NCBI RefSeq assembly: GCF_963678975.1
Contig: NC_089272.1
Coordinates: 62,260,574-62,324,573 of the forward strand
DNA from: Dysidea avara
Taxonomy: Eukaryota > Porifera > Demospongiae > Dictyoceratida > Dysideidae
Direction: 5' to 3'
DNA: 64,000 nt
Of the stretch, positions 13,736 through 27,519 are shown one piece after another (position 1 is the first letter of the stretch; every line of letters starts with the position of its first letter). The position numbers and the translations under genes were made by a program. The notes beneath the pieces are model-generated. The model was not told where the DNA came from. It saw nothing but the letters and a program-made list of their open reading frames with translations, and made no database searches.

Positions 13736-16720
13736 CCTACACCTCACTTTTAATCTAATTAAAAATATACTAGTTTGTTCAGTGTTTTTGTTATACAGTT
13801 ATGTACATGTGACTGTTCTATTAGGGTGATTGCTGTATTAGAGTATCTCAAGTCAGTCTCGCCTACCAAGACTGAGGCATGGTCACTATGTTCCTTATTT
13901 TCACTGTCCTAATACAGCTAAAGCAATAAGGAGTGTGGCCATCGTGTTATAGTTAAAAGGTGTACTCTCTATGCTAAATTGTTATTAATCAACTGACAAC
14001 CATGATTGTTAATGGACGTAGTCTTGATCCTATCATGAATTTACAAGCATCTACTGAGTGTCTGGTATCTTTTACTATGTAACACTCCACATTGAGGCAA
14101 CACTTGGTTGCATCACTGATATATGATACATCATTAATCGCTGTGTCAAGAGTTTTACAGGACTATGCACTAGTGTGCCAATTAAGGCTAAGTAAATGGT
14201 GTGATTTTTAATTCTTGACACTGAAAAGGGAATTGTCTAAACTACTTGGCTATGCCCCTGGAGTTTCACTGAAGGCATGTTTGAGCTTGATTATATTGCC
14301 AAACCATATTCTGTGACTGCATGGTTTCTGGCAGTCTTTATTCTAGGGTTGTTATCTCAGACTTCCCCTGAGTGACAACTACACTGTGTACTTAGTTAAA
14401 ATGGCATGTAAAAATATTAAAAATGCCCTCAGATTTAATCTCAGACAGTTTAATGTGTAAATTTTCCTATATTATAAATTGTATACCAGTATAATTATAC
14501 ACAAATTTCAAAATACTCTCAGATACAGTCTCAGATGGTCTAAGTTTTTAGAAACTTCCTAGGATAGACGTGCCTATACATTTATTTATTATTTTTATTA
14601 TCAAATTTTCCAAAGAAGGGTTCCACAAAAGGCTAGTTAGCCTGTACTAGGCGGTCCCCAACAAAGAACATACATACATATACACATACAGAGCATACAT
14701 ACATACACAGAACATACATAGATATACATGCATCATAAGGTGCAACTATCAAAAATTTCAGTGATGGCTATTCAATATCTGAGAGCTTATAAGTTTACCC
14801 TTTCTTAGATGAAGCTAAATGGCACACTTACTGTAAATTCAATCTCTCAGAAAATGTAAAGTTTACATTTTAAGCTGGACTTGGCTGGCTTGCTTTCAAA
14901 ATATGTAGCAAGCATATATATACCCTCAGAATTATGTAATCTCAGAAAGCCTCATAAAAACATTTCCTTACTTGAGTAAGCACCAGCCTATTATGCTTTT
15001 CATTTGACCTATTATGCTATGCTGCAGTGCTCAAAAAGTTTAATCATTATGCTCTCAATTATGATCAAACTTTTTGCCTCAACTTTCATGTTTACTATAA
15101 CAGTTTTGCAATTTTTGTAGTTAAATGGATAAAAATAACTTTTGGCTTGTGAGAAGATAGCTATTTAAAATAATTCATTTAGCAGCTTATTATGTCAAAT
15201 GTTTAAATTATGTAGCTCAATGGTTCATTAGAATTACTAATAAGGCTACACACCACATTATTTTAATTCACATTGTGTGTGAAGAGAATGTATAGGAAAG
15301 TACACAAGGCTATAAATAGAGTAGCTAAGCATGCCAATCTTTTCCACTGAAAACAATTATAGTATGGCAAAAATCTACTCCTTGTGCTAGCGTTATGCTT
15401 CATGCTTCAAGGCACCTATTGTGCTCCAAATTGTGCCAACGTAACAGGCTGGTACCTAGTTTTGAGAATGGCTCTATAGCCATGAAAAATCCCCTAATAT
15501 TCAATCTCAGATAGCTTAATTTTAAACGTTTTCTATAAAATATACTATGTAGGCCTTGTGGTATCATACCATTGTGGCCAATACAATGTCTCATATGCAA
15601 GTTGTTTATTCAACATATGCAGTGTCGTGTACAAGAGGTGCACATGGTTGTCCTACTGTAGTTATTACATCGCTATGTCATCATCATAACAGTCATGCAT
15701 CAAGCTCTAGCAGCCATAGGATCTGGCTTCACCCAATCATAAGAATCAACCTTAGTGACACTTGTATGTTTTTATTGTACAGAAACCTCCATACTGAGCA
15801 TGTAGTACAACAATGATTCCACTACTATTATTAATTACTTAGCTAAAAGGTGATTCAACAACACCACTGGATAAACCATTCTATAACCAAATTGTGGAGG
15901 GATAATAAGAATAGAGGTAAGCATCAATTCATCTTGATTGTGGCTGTAACAATTGTTCCTGTATACAGCTTGCTGTTTGGATTAGGTGGCTTCCACTTTC
16001 AACTTGGACTTAACACAACCTTGACTAGCTAGTCAGACAACTCCATCAACTGTTTATATGGTTGTGAACTTGGATAAGTGTAGCATTTACACTTCAGGTA
16101 ATTGGTCCCCCCTCTCCCCCCACAAATTCCTGATTCTCCCCACCAAAATGAGAAATCCTAGAATAAACACTGCTTGGTTTCTGGTTGGTATTGTTCAATG
16201 GAAACCATACATTAATACTATAATGAATGATATCATTCTCATGTGATCAACTAGTTCAATGATGAAAGGGTTCACAAAACCTTTCAAGTAAGGTAACTAC
16301 GTATTTACAGCTGACTCCCTAGGGTAACTTTGTGTGCAAAGGATTTCCAATTCAATATCTTGGGTCTTTTAATAACTGCACTTTGTAGTTACATAATGCC
16401 ATGTAAATCAATCCATTGGTGATATAATAGCAAAGTTCATGAACTATTAAGGGAATTCCTCAGTTACTCTATACCACAAGACAATTGCTTGTTGATTATA
16501 TAATATATTAAAATAACCCCACATTACATATTGCAAACAAATATGTGTACAAAAATACTGTACATACAACAGAGTATAAGTATATGGAAAGAAAGAATAT
16601 TATATAAATATACATAATTTGTAGTTATTCACGACTATTTAGAATATGTGCAATCAATACAATCAACTGTACTGTATTAAAATATACCATATATACATTT
16701 TGTGCGCATGCATTTTAAAA

Positions 16721-19700
16721 CTACTTCAGTTTTTTGATCAAAGTGCTAGCTAAACAGCTCTCACCCACAGATTGGCTTTGTAAAGCTTCTAAAAGTGATT
16801 CCCAAGATTTTTCTTTTTGAGTGTTTCTTAGCCATTCTGTAAACATCATCCTAGCAGCTGTCTTACTGTCACTATTATCATGTTTTATTGTTTCCAGTTC
16901 ATTTTCGTCAATGCCAAGTTGGAGACCCATTTCAAACCATTTAGGGGCCATGTTTGGAATCACCAGTTCTGTAATATTCTTAATGTTGGGTGGAATTGGT
17001 GAATGACCTATAAATCATGTAACATCTAGTGAGGTACAGCAACTTCATTGTGCATAAGACTGCAGAAGTTCTATATTCACGATATCTTATGAGCCACATT
17101 AAAGGACTATATGGTTTAAAATTTGTGACCTTAAGGATTCAGGTTACAGTTATACTGAAACTGTCATGGTCATTTAGGCATTCACATCCCTACAAGTTTA
17201 TGCTTTAGTGGTTGAACTTATGAGGCATTAGAAAATTTCCCAATTGGTAGTAGCTGAAATTGCAAATCCAAAAAATGCACTGATACTATTAATAGTAACA
17301 CAATATATTCTATGTTTGGGAACAATGCTTACTGTGAGGTCGCATGATAGTGACACTGACTGGTGTAGCTTCATCTGAGTGTGACCAATCTTTATCATGA
17401 GTGTCCTGTGGTAAAACACATAATATATTGTTTGTATGTATGAAATCTTGCTGTTACAATCTATTGGTATAATACATCCTGTACATAACTGTCAGTGAAC
17501 GACAGAAATACAGTTGAAAAAGTTTTAAGTAACTCACTACAAAGTCACAAATCTTACAACAGTTGGCTACTATTATTATATAAATAATATGTACATAATT
17601 ATGCACAATATACAAGAAGTTACCTCTTTAGTTGTACTTTTATTGTCAGGTAGATGTGTACTGGTCAACTCATTATGCTTTGAAACAAGTGCTTTGTAGA
17701 CCATATCATGTCCAGTTCCACGAGTAGAGCATTGCAAGCAGTCCAAAAAGGACCAAAACCATCCCTCTTGTTTTCTAGGTAGAATTCTCACCAAATAATG
17801 TGCTTTTTCTTCATCTGGTCTGCTTTCATTTAGTAAAAATAGACTATTAAGATCAGTGAGCAGTTGCTTAGCACATAACAGTGGATGAAGAGTTACAGCA
17901 TCCAGCTTAGCCTTTATGACAGACAAACACTGCTCTAATGCCATTGTCTCTATCTTTTCACTGCGTAAAGTAGTCCACACATTCATAGCAGTATTAAGCC
18001 TGTAGAGCATTTTAAAACAATGTAATTTATGAGTGGGTTTGCAAAAAAGGTTTTCCACCCACATCCAATTTGCTAACTTGATGATTCATAACTTTAAATT
18101 AGAAAAAGCTAGTGACTTCACAGCAAAAAATATGAATTTTCCTTTTATGTGCTACCCTATCACAGGTGAAGCATATGTAGTCACCTTTTTTGCTATACAT
18201 TTGTGCACTGTGCACATGTGTAGTGAAGTTGCAAATATGTATGTGCTACTGGAGGAAATGTGTTGAAATACCATTTCCATCATACGTGGTCATGATTTGC
18301 GTAGTCACAAATTTGACCTATTCTACACATTTCTGCAAACACATATGTTGCAAATTTGACCTATTTACACATGTGCTTAATATGCCATTGGGTGTGTAAA
18401 TCCAAGTTTTTTTGCAGTGCTTGAAATTTGGTCTGCAGTGAGTACCAACACAGCTTGACAGGTGGAGAAAATTTCAGGTTTATATGTTATCTAAACACTA
18501 AGTTATGGTCTCTTAAATGTATAGAATTGGATGTGTGTGGAAGACCCTTTTATGTAACACGCGATGATATACATATATACGAAGGATGTGATACACACTG
18601 TTACCTATTCTACACACCATACCCATCTATATCTGATGAAACCTGAACATTGTTGGCCAGGCTTTCTTGCAGTTTAGGAATAGAGTTTGCATCATTTCTT
18701 CGTTGCATGGTTTCTGTTGTATGAAAATTTTGTTTTGATATGTCTGCTGTAACTTTTGCACATGTCTCTAATAGTTCATCTGTATCATGAGAATAAAACA
18801 CTTCCACTGAATCTGAAGATTCATGTCTGCCAAGATTTGGCAATGTATTGCAGTATACCACAGACTGTTTACTTTTTACCACATTGATAGTGTGGTTAGT
18901 TGGGTCTGGTAAAGATGAACTGCTAGTGCTAGAGCTTCTGACTCTTTGCTTCCGGAATGGTGGATGAATTTCATGATGTGATTGACCAGTAGCACCTGTG
19001 TCATGTTCGATTTCTGCAGAATCTTCCAAACCTGAATCACTGAAATGACGGTTACGTTGTGGGTTACACAACCTGCACAGAGATTGGTATCCTGTTACGT
19101 ATGTACAATGTATATACATGGCTTGATATAATTACAATGAAGCCAAAAAGTAGTTCTGTTTGCATGGCTTATCATGTTGACAAACTAAATGAACTCTCAC
19201 AAGAGCATACATGAAAAGTATATAATTATCTAACTCTTTTCTTGAGGAACACAATGCATTAAGAACTGAACTAACTTGAAAAGGCATTCACAGATGTCTG
19301 AAGACTGTTTACAATCCATCCATAACAAACTTGATCCCTCAGAATATTCCCCTGTAGTTTCAATAAAAACAAGAGACTCAACATGACCAAACCATTTGAT
19401 CATGACTGAGTTCCAACTATAAACAGCTGAACTTTGATCATGATATGAGCAATCATATAGCCTGAAGGTAGAGCCATAGATAGCTGCGATATACAATCCT
19501 TCATTTAGACATAATCCTGCTCCCTTATGAATGATATTGACAACCCATATATACTCTAAAGTGAATAAATGAAACACGAGCTATAGGTACATGTCTATGT
19601 ACATACCAGCATTAAACTCTGTTGGGTCATCGTATCTGGTGACAAAGTTCCTTGGAATTAGGTTATAGTTTGGAGTTTGAGGGATAAAATAATATGGGAG

Positions 19701-21772
19701 ATCATGCAACATTGTACAGAACTGGATCCATTTTTCTTGTTCATTATGTGATTCTGCACAAAACCAGAGTTCAGTACCATTAGATGTCTTCAAACTAACT
19801 GATCTATCCTCATGTATACTCATGTCATCAATAGCATGGAATAGAATTTCTTGTGCTTTAGACTTTCCTTTGGCTGCAGATTTAACATCTGTGAATAGCT
19901 CTAGTCTAGCTGGCTGCTCTTTGCTTATTCCACAGGTAATCTTTAAGTATCTTTGTTTACTGGTCTGTATGTTTTAAATATACAGTATTATACTATTTAT
20001 GTATAAAACTTAAACTAACAATGTATTATTTTTGTTTGCTTCACAGCATATTAAGCTATACATACAAAACTCAACGATGCTTTGGTTGTAATCCACTATA
20101 CTGACCTCTCATATTCAGCGCTATACTTGTATGTCAAAATAAGTCAACAACTAGCATAATAGGCAAAATAAAAAGCACAATTGGCGGGTCCCTATACCAA
20201 CAGCACACATCAACTGTGTTACATTTCATAGGTAACTGTAGCTTATAAGTAAAGAGCATAGCACTGGATATGAGAGGTCAGTATAGTTTGAATCTTGAGT
20301 TACAACCAAAGCAGGGTTATTGTATGTATACATACACAATGTGTATTACATTGACCAAGTAACTTGCCTAACACTGAAAGATTTAGCACAAAAGCCATAT
20401 TGCTAGTTACATCCTAACAACACAAGTGTCATATATCATTATGTGGGACTTATGCAAGTAGCTATAGCAATGCATTTGTTGCATGTCCTGCAACAATGAA
20501 GGGAAAACACCTTGTCACATAAGGGGATTCACCATTGAAGAGTTTCTGTATTTTGTAGCTGCATGTACGTACATGCTGTATAGCTTCAACTTCTTTATGT
20601 ACTTCATTAGTTTAATAAGCTCATGTCTATAGTGTAGGCTAACAATTCACAAAAATGTCAATCTCAAATATTCCGTTAAATATGTGTGTGAAGTGTGGAC
20701 TATACTATTATCATAACTCAGTGGTAGATAAAGATGGTTTCATGTATATACTATGTATATACTATTACATATGTATATACTATTACATATGTATTTCAAT
20801 TGCCATTTGATATAAGCAAGAGTTGAGGAGAGTATCCTACTCTCATATGCCCCTGTAGAAGGGCGTATCGTGAAGTTATGTGTACCTAACAATGTCGCTA
20901 GCAACCAAATTAACTCCAGTTCTAAGCATTTCTCACCGAACTACAATCATTCCTTCATGTGATACGATCACTTCGTAGGCGTTTCTTGCAAGGCCATTTG
21001 CGAATACGGCTATCCTGAGCATCACGAGTGTGAAATGGTGCTAACAATTCTTGCACTTTTATCGCTGCTCATACAGCACAAACCATAACATCTTGTTTTT
21101 TTGTCATAACTTCACAATACGCCCTTCTATAGGATATATGAGAGTAGGATACTCTCCTCAATATAATATATTATGAACTCTTGATATATTAAGTATACTA
21201 CATATAATATTATAACGGTTGCAAACAGTTCATGCATGCATGCATGGTCCTTTCTGTTGTGATTAACGGTCATGTGCAAAATTATAGTCATTAGGTTTTT
21301 ACAGCAGAATTATTATGTATTACACAAAGTCAAACACATAATACTTGTAACAAAAGTTGGCTGAGGGCTGCATGCATGGGAGCATCCTGAAAAGGTTCTC
21401 TTGCATAACTAGTTGGCCAGAGAAAAAAGAACCACACTATTAACACACAAGCTGAAAAGGTAGCTAGCTATTGACAAAATTGAGAACAATGTCAGCTAAA
21501 ACTGTAAAAGAAAAAATGTGGGCAGCAATAGATTAGCCAAATTACTGTAGCTGTAGCTATGTGCTGTTTTCTGACAAGTATACTGTATAGCAAGTATTCA
21601 GCTACATATATAGATGAATTAAGATTCGCATCGCCGGCATGGCACGTGTGACTACAGTAGCTAGCTTAGCTACATATGAAAATTACAGTCAACTAACTTT
21701 CTTCAAGAACACAGTAACTGTTCCACACTGTATCACTTGTCCATTCTTCCTCGCCGCCATCATTTTAGCCAT
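16721..21772 (-). CDS. Copy B: complete PH-PTB-linker-CARD-DEATH adaptor, 652 aa
   Basis: Seven exons on the minus strand: 21772-21698, 19964-19607, 19555-19235, 19091-18623, 17999-17624, 17405-17333, 17007-16721. They sum to 1959 nt (652 codons plus stop) with all phases compatible. An in-frame stop lies just upstream of the first ATG. Domains: PH about residues 14-110, ending in the conserved helix Trp (EKWIQF); IRS/DOK-like PTB 145-251 with LNEGLY and YSWNS; Ser-rich linker 252-408; CARD about 409-515 with LLT and a GWFWSFLDCL helix; mini-exon 534-557; DEATH 558-652 with MAPKWFEMGLQLG and MFTEWLRN. Such adaptors are expected to be cytosolic or membrane-recruited and to bridge receptor tails or lipids to death-fold complexes. 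The intron at 18622-18000 holds a palindromic MITE. Donor GTTAGT at exon 1 is weaker than the rest. The combination of PTB with CARD and DEATH is unusual to my knowledge; naming a vertebrate orthologue is not justified. Confidence 0.87.
18031..18556. mobile_element. MITE, TGTGACCGG family, in copy B intron, with a secondary insert
   Basis: The outer parts (18031-18120 and 18420-18556) match the 50079 copy, including GAATTGGATGTGTGTGG. The middle 300 bp begin and end near GCAAAAAA and its complement and look like a second, nested insertion. Confidence 0.7.
20823..21161. mobile_element. TIR element (339 bp) in copy B first intron
   Basis: Starts TTGAGGAGAGTATCCTACTC and ends with its complement; the inverted arms extend about 60 bp through a GAAGGGCGTAT block. 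No clear target duplication, no ORF. Confidence 0.75.
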
Positions 21773-22338
21773 GACTTCATTAGCTACCAGCACTAGCACG
21801 GGTAGCTACTTTCTGTCGGAAATCTACACGCTTATACGGTGGTGAGTTGTGGACTATAATGCCGACTACCCCTGGCCAGTGATAAACGATAGCGACTTTT
21901 ATAACTTACTGGCACTTTCCGTTGCACCATTAATCACGTGAGCCTTCATGAAATGGCTTTAGGGGAGACAATTTCCGGTATTTTTTGTTATAGGAGAAGC
22001 AAAGTGAGTGTATTTTGCCACAAGCACCCACCACAACAAGAGGTCACACAATGAAATTATTCAAGCACCACACAAATTTATACACAATACACCTGAAGAC
22101 AATCAAGTCAGTGATTTACTAACACCTTTGGAATAATTTTACAGAACGCTCCAACCCATGTACAGTACTTATGTATCATTTCCTTTGCACCCCGCTATAT
22201 AGTTGTTGTAACATTGCTTCTATATCCCTAATTTCAGTAGTTAATTAAAGAATTAATCAGTGTAATTATTTTCTTTAATGAGGCTGCTACCACAGGTTGC
22301 TTGCAGACTTTCAGTGCAGCATAAGCACAGCTAATCTC

Positions 22339-24147
22339 AGGGGCGGATCTAGGATTTCAGAAGGGGGGGGGGGGGCTAACATAGTGGTTGATTGGCTAAG
22401 AAGTGACAAGTTAATACAACTAGCTATAGTGCTCAGCATGCAGAGTATGCATGCTCTATCTAGGGGGGTTTGGAGGCATGCCCCCATAGAAAAAGTTTGC
22501 AAATTTAGCCTATTCAGTATTAAAATTTGGCAATATTTTTGACTGAAAAATGATGCCACTTTGTTTAAGTGATTCACAATGCTTTCATGCACAATGCTTG
22601 TAAAGCATTGTGAGTCACGTTGCACCTCAGTGTAATAATGATGAAATGACACCATTATTCCAGAACAGTTGTAATAGCTACTAGCTGTCATATAAGGGCA
22701 CAGCCAGTAACTAAAATATATTCTTTACATAAAGAACAGGAAGGAGAAGAATGTAGCTACACATGATCAATACTTGCCATTAATTTTGTGTTGAAATACC
22801 TTAATTTAATGGTACATTAAATTTAGCAATTTTAGAGTTTGGTTTTATAATTTAGCAATTTTAGAGTTTGGTTTTTTGCTAATTGATTACTATATTATAA
22901 TAAAATTTATATGGTGAATCCATCAATATACAAGATTGCTAAATTTAGTGCATTGCTTGGCTAAAGGTATAGCTAGTGTGCTTTACAGTCTCATGGCTCA
23001 AACTATAACGTCCAAACAGTAACAATGAAGAGAGGGCATACACTCACCATGTAGTGTATAGAGTATGCATACGTAGAATTTTCCAGCTAGGGGGGTCTGG
23101 GGTGATGCTCCCTCTGGAAATTTTTGGAATATAGCTATCACAAGATTGAATCTGGAAGCTATTTTTAACCAAATACTCTATTGTACTGAAAGATTGTGGG
23201 GGTACAAGATGGATGAGTTCAGTTGTAAGCAATTTTAGAAAAACAGAACTACACTTTAAATGCTATTGGATTATAAGGCAATACATAACAGTGGATTGCC
23301 AAAGACATACACAGGATTAGATCTTAAGGTCACTGTAGAGATTTAAAATGTACACAAAAATAACTTCAGTTTTGTAGTATATATAGCTACAGACTGTTCT
23401 GTTACTATTTCAATCTGACTTTTTAAACTATATGGCCCCATCAGCATATTAATTTTTTACAATCAGAGTCCAAAGTCACTTACATATACAACTAGACAAC
23501 TAACCCCCTTATAATGTGACAGTGTAAATGCTGTGGTATCATTTGAGCTTATAAAATTGAGCTTCAAGGTTTGGGAGTGCAAACCTTGTATATAATAATA
23601 CATTATGACATTAGCTTCAATTGATGCTAGATTCAGATAAATGCAGCATGGAACTTTGGTACTGATAAAACAAAAACTAACAGTTCTAAAATAGTACAGC
23701 ATTGTTAATTGTATACATGCTAAGAAATTAACTGTTTTACTTAAGTGTGTCAACCCAAGTATCAACGTAGCAACAACTGAAATTAACTATTTGACAGAAG
23801 TTGCTCTCAGAAAGTGATTAGTATATGGCAGGATGTTTGGAGGACAGCAGTGCACAGGTCAAGAAAACACACTGGCAACTTCTTGAAAAAACATTATGAT
23901 GGATGTTCTATTAGAGTAGTTGACTGTTCTATTAGAGTATTTCGATTTTTAGCAGCGTTTTGCACCAAAAGTATAATTTGAACCCCTCTTAGTAATTCTA
24001 AGTAAAGATTATAGCCATTTTCCCTTCTCTTTCCATCTTTTCATTGCCCATGCATACGAGCTTCCTAGCTTGCACATGGTAACATTGTGGAGGGGGGAGC
24101 TTCAGCACCCCAAGCACCCCCCCCCCCCCTCCTAAATCCGCCCTTGA
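22339..24147. mobile_element. Probable 1.8-kb element with CAGGGGCGGATCTAGGA ends
   Basis: CAGGGGCGGATCTAGGATTT at the left pairs with AAATCCGCCCTTG at the right, each next to a G or C run. Inside are two GGGG-TTTGGAGGCATGCCCCC-like segments (22460, 23085) and the CTATTAGAGTAGTTGACTG motif (23908). No target duplication recognised; it may be composite. Confidence 0.5.
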
Positions 24148-24363
24148 ACCTATCATTATATTTTGTAAATGTATTTTATTGAGGCTGTACTGTAATGCTT
24201 CTATTACTAGTAACAGGTTATTATTGGCTTTTAATACCCCAATTTATTGTTGATTCTCTCCTTCCATTGCAAATGATTTTAAAATGTTGCTGGACAGATG
24301 TTACAGTAATCATTTATCTGGTTTTGTATAGTAATTTGTAGCTACAGCTCATATTTTATTCAG

Positions 24364-24430
24364 GCTTGGCCTGTACACCCATAAACAAAAATTATATATA
24401 CAATTTTGTTGAAGGGTGTACAGGCCAAGC
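24364..24430. repeat. Perfect 17-bp inverted repeat hairpin
   Basis: GCTTGGCCTGTACACCC and GGGTGTACAGGCCAAGC, with AACAAAAATT/AATTTTGTT pairing inside. No element boundary recognised. Confidence 0.75.
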
Positions 24431-25571
24431 TTTCATCCTTATAGTTTAATAATTCCAGTACCATGCACTAGGGGTGGAGCCAGGGAGGTTTATTTATTTC
24501 CATCAATGTACAAACTCAGATATATAATATTATATGAGTATTGTGGTGCATGTGTATGTAAGTGTGATAAGTAAGTAGTATAATTAGTGTAGATTATAGG
24601 TTCCAGAAACTGGTCAAGTATATTCAGGCAATTAAAATTACATTTTGCATTGATTTGCAAAAGCAGATTGAAATACTGTGATAGACCAGTCAACTACCCT
24701 AATAGTGCAGTCACATTTTATAATCGTACTTTTTAAGTAATCAAACTGCTTAATACTATGTGTATTCCTAATGTATCCTGTAGTTGATAGAGGATCATTT
24801 TTCTTAGTTTGATGATACAATTAATAGGCAGCAATGTTGTGTGGGTATCAGCGTATAAAAGTGAAAGTGATAAGGCAGTTGTATGATGTATACACTATAC
24901 AGGATACTGCTGAAGACAGTTAGTTTAGGGCGGTCAGCTTTCTCCACCTCAATATAATCCAAAGACAATTTCAAATTTTAGTATTTCCCTTTCTCTACCT
25001 CAATCACGTTTTGCCATCTACAGGCAAGATTAGGATATGATAAAACATGGCAGTAAACGCACCTTTACAATAGTGCTTAACTATATTCTAAAACATTTCA
25101 GTTGTGTTACAAAGAGATAAACTGTAAGGGAAGTTTAGAAAGCAGCCACAAAAGGAAGCAAAACAATGGCTACAGTAATTTGGTTATTAATTTTTGATAC
25201 ACTGAACATGGATGGAATTGACGCTAAATATGTTCTATAGGTTTATGTTATTTCTGTTGATCATTGCTATAAAGTACTAAGTATGTACTGCATATTCAAA
25301 ACATTTAATATTCATCAAGTTAGAATATAAACTTCAGTCAAATAAAATAGTGAGGCTCTTACCTTAATTGTTGCACCTACTCTGACGCTACCTTTGCATT
25401 ATAATGCTTAGAAACAAATAAATCCTTACAATGCATACTGAAGTGCAGCCAGCAGTGATGTGAAGGGGCTGGCCTTACACTAGCTACTATAGGGATAGAT
25501 ACAGGGTATCTTTCATTGTGGCATGGATTTAATTCTCATTGTGTGTGCGTGTTTGTGTGTAGGTGTGTGTT

Positions 25572-25770
25572 TCTGTAGCATAGAATCAGCTTGGTAATCA
25601 AAATGATCCAGGTTCGATGCCTCAGGCTGGTTATGCCAAATTGGTGTTGTTGTTTCCTTGAGTAAGAAACTTTAATGTCTCACATTGCTCCTGTCTGAGT
25701 GTCTATCCAGCTGTATGGGAAGCATCCCATGGCCACTCAGCAGTAACATCAATGGGAACCTGGTGTTTAC
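25572..25770 (+). repeat. tRNA-derived SINE
   Basis: AATCAGCTTGGTAATC resembles an A box and AGGTTCGATGCC matches the B-box consensus about 20 bp on. The body shares TTGTTTCCTTGAGTAAGAAA with the copy at 42420. Confidence 0.6.
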
Positions 25771-25819
25771 TGCAAGCATGTAAATGCCTTAATGTTCTTG
25801 TCTCATTTAGTGATGTTGG

Positions 25820-26400
25820 GGTTGTTGTGGAACTTGCAACCTCTTTCTGTGAGACCTGGACAGTCCTATGCGGGTTACTAGCCCTGCCCCAGGAGGATTT
25901 TCCTGCACAAGGCTCAAGCGCCTGGGTGGTGATCCCAGTGCTGGTTTGCTGGGTGGAAATAGCTGTGTTTCACATGGCTGCATAGGCTTTGCTTGTTTGT
26001 TTGTATGCGTGTGTGTGTGTGTGGCTATGTGACTGTGTGTACATGCCAACTGTTCATGACTCACATAATGAGTGAAGGTCTAGGTGGGAATTCAGGTGCC
26101 CACACCTACACCTGTTAGATATGGTAGATCCTGCTGTGGGCTACTACTCCTGCCCCAGTGGCAGGAGGATTTGCCTGCACTAATTTAAAATCTTCCGAGC
26201 AGCATATCCAAGGACTGGTTCACTGGGTAGGCATGGCTGTTTAACATGGTAGCCGAAGGCTTGCTTTTATGTGTGTGTATGTGCATGTGTGTGTATGTGT
26301 GTGTGTGTGTATGCGTGCACGTGTGTGTGTGTGTGTGTGAGTGCGTGTGTGTGTGTGTGCATGTGCATGCGTGTGTGTGTACTTGTGTGTGGTATGAGGT
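25820..26400 (+). repeat. Duplicated ~170-bp unit, each followed by a TG tract
   Basis: The units at about 25830-26000 and 26110-26270 share CCTGCCCCAG...GGAGGATTT.CCTGCAC, CTGG.TT.CTGGGT and GGCTTGCTT and each ends in a (TG)n run. The second run (26268-26400) is the larger. Confidence 0.7.
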
Positions 26401-27519
26401 CATGTGTGGTTGGTGTACATATGTGCGTGTGTGGCATATGATTTGTCAAAAAGATAGTCATCTAACTGTATCTTCTATACAATGTAGCTGCTGTTCACAC
26501 TTCAAGCATTATGAATTCTTAATCAGAGCTTTGGCTGAAATCTAATATACAGCATGTTTTTGGCTTCATCCATTCAAAGCTACATATTACAAAGTCTTGT
26601 ATAGTCTGTAGTAGCTGAAGGGCTGAAAGCTTGACAATCACACTGTGGAGTATACAGAATTGTACCATTAGTTAAAATAACAGTGAACTGAATGAACTCA
26701 CTGGGATACCTCTCTAAATGTTGATGTTATGTGTGCTAGAGCAAATTTGGGGCTAAAAGTTTTTGTGATTTTGGCCTGGAAAAATAAATCAAAACTGATC
26801 TCAGCTAGAAGTCAAGTCACAAATTTTATTATGATAACTATGAAAGAGGTCCAAAACAAAGCCTAGCTATAGTTTGAATCGAGACCCCATTTATTGTAAT
26901 AACTGCATCGGGCATGCAACATTTATGTGCAGTCACTCCAATTGGTCATCAAAAGTAAAATTTCCCTATTACATAGCAAAATTCATGCAAGAGTTGATGA
27001 TAGCTAAGTGTTTTGTAAATAAGTCTTTATTTAGTTGAAATCCAATAGTACATCCTCTATGTGGCTTTGTTCATTCAAAGCTAATGCAAAGTCATGCACA
27101 GTCAATAATACACTAGCTGTAACTAAACAGACTTCCTTAGGCATAGACAATGTCATAGTGCTTCAGGTTGGACAGTATGTGGAAAGTATTGTTGATATCT
27201 TCCATCCTTTGGAGTGTATGGAGGTGAGAGATATTAGTCAATATTCTTTTGTATCATATACATTGTCACAAGTACAGATATCTATTAGTGAGCCCTGTTT
27301 AAAGAATACTTAAAGATCAGCGAGAAATGAGAGGGATGTATATCCTGACAAAAAAGTCTTGAGGCTTACCAATGTACACAAGTTACATGCTTTCTTGGAG
27401 AGTTGAATAAATACTGGAGTGCCTGATGCTGTTGTTAAATTTATTGGATATTTACCACCTCCATGTATTTTGATACATGGAGGTGGTAATGGAGGTGATG
27501 CTTCCCATACTCTAAAGTT

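Larger units (their letters stand above)
5350..16720. other. Intergenic/5' intron region without a supported gene
   Basis: Contains the MITE at 11390, the TG tract at 10985, the fold-back at 13549, a SINE tail at 10560-10620 and CTATTAGAGT motifs at 10780, 12460-12560 and 13815. A weak first-exon candidate for copy A lies at 7537-7587. A possible SINE head (GCAGCCTCGTTGGCTC) lies at 8724. A retroelement-like segment with an ACATACAT tract lies at 14580-14720. Confidence 0.5.
21773..27519. other. Repeat-rich spacer between copies B and C
   Basis: Holds the probable element at 22339-24147, the hairpin at 24364 and the SINE/TG block at 25572-26400. No coding exon recognised on either strand. 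Confidence 0.5.
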
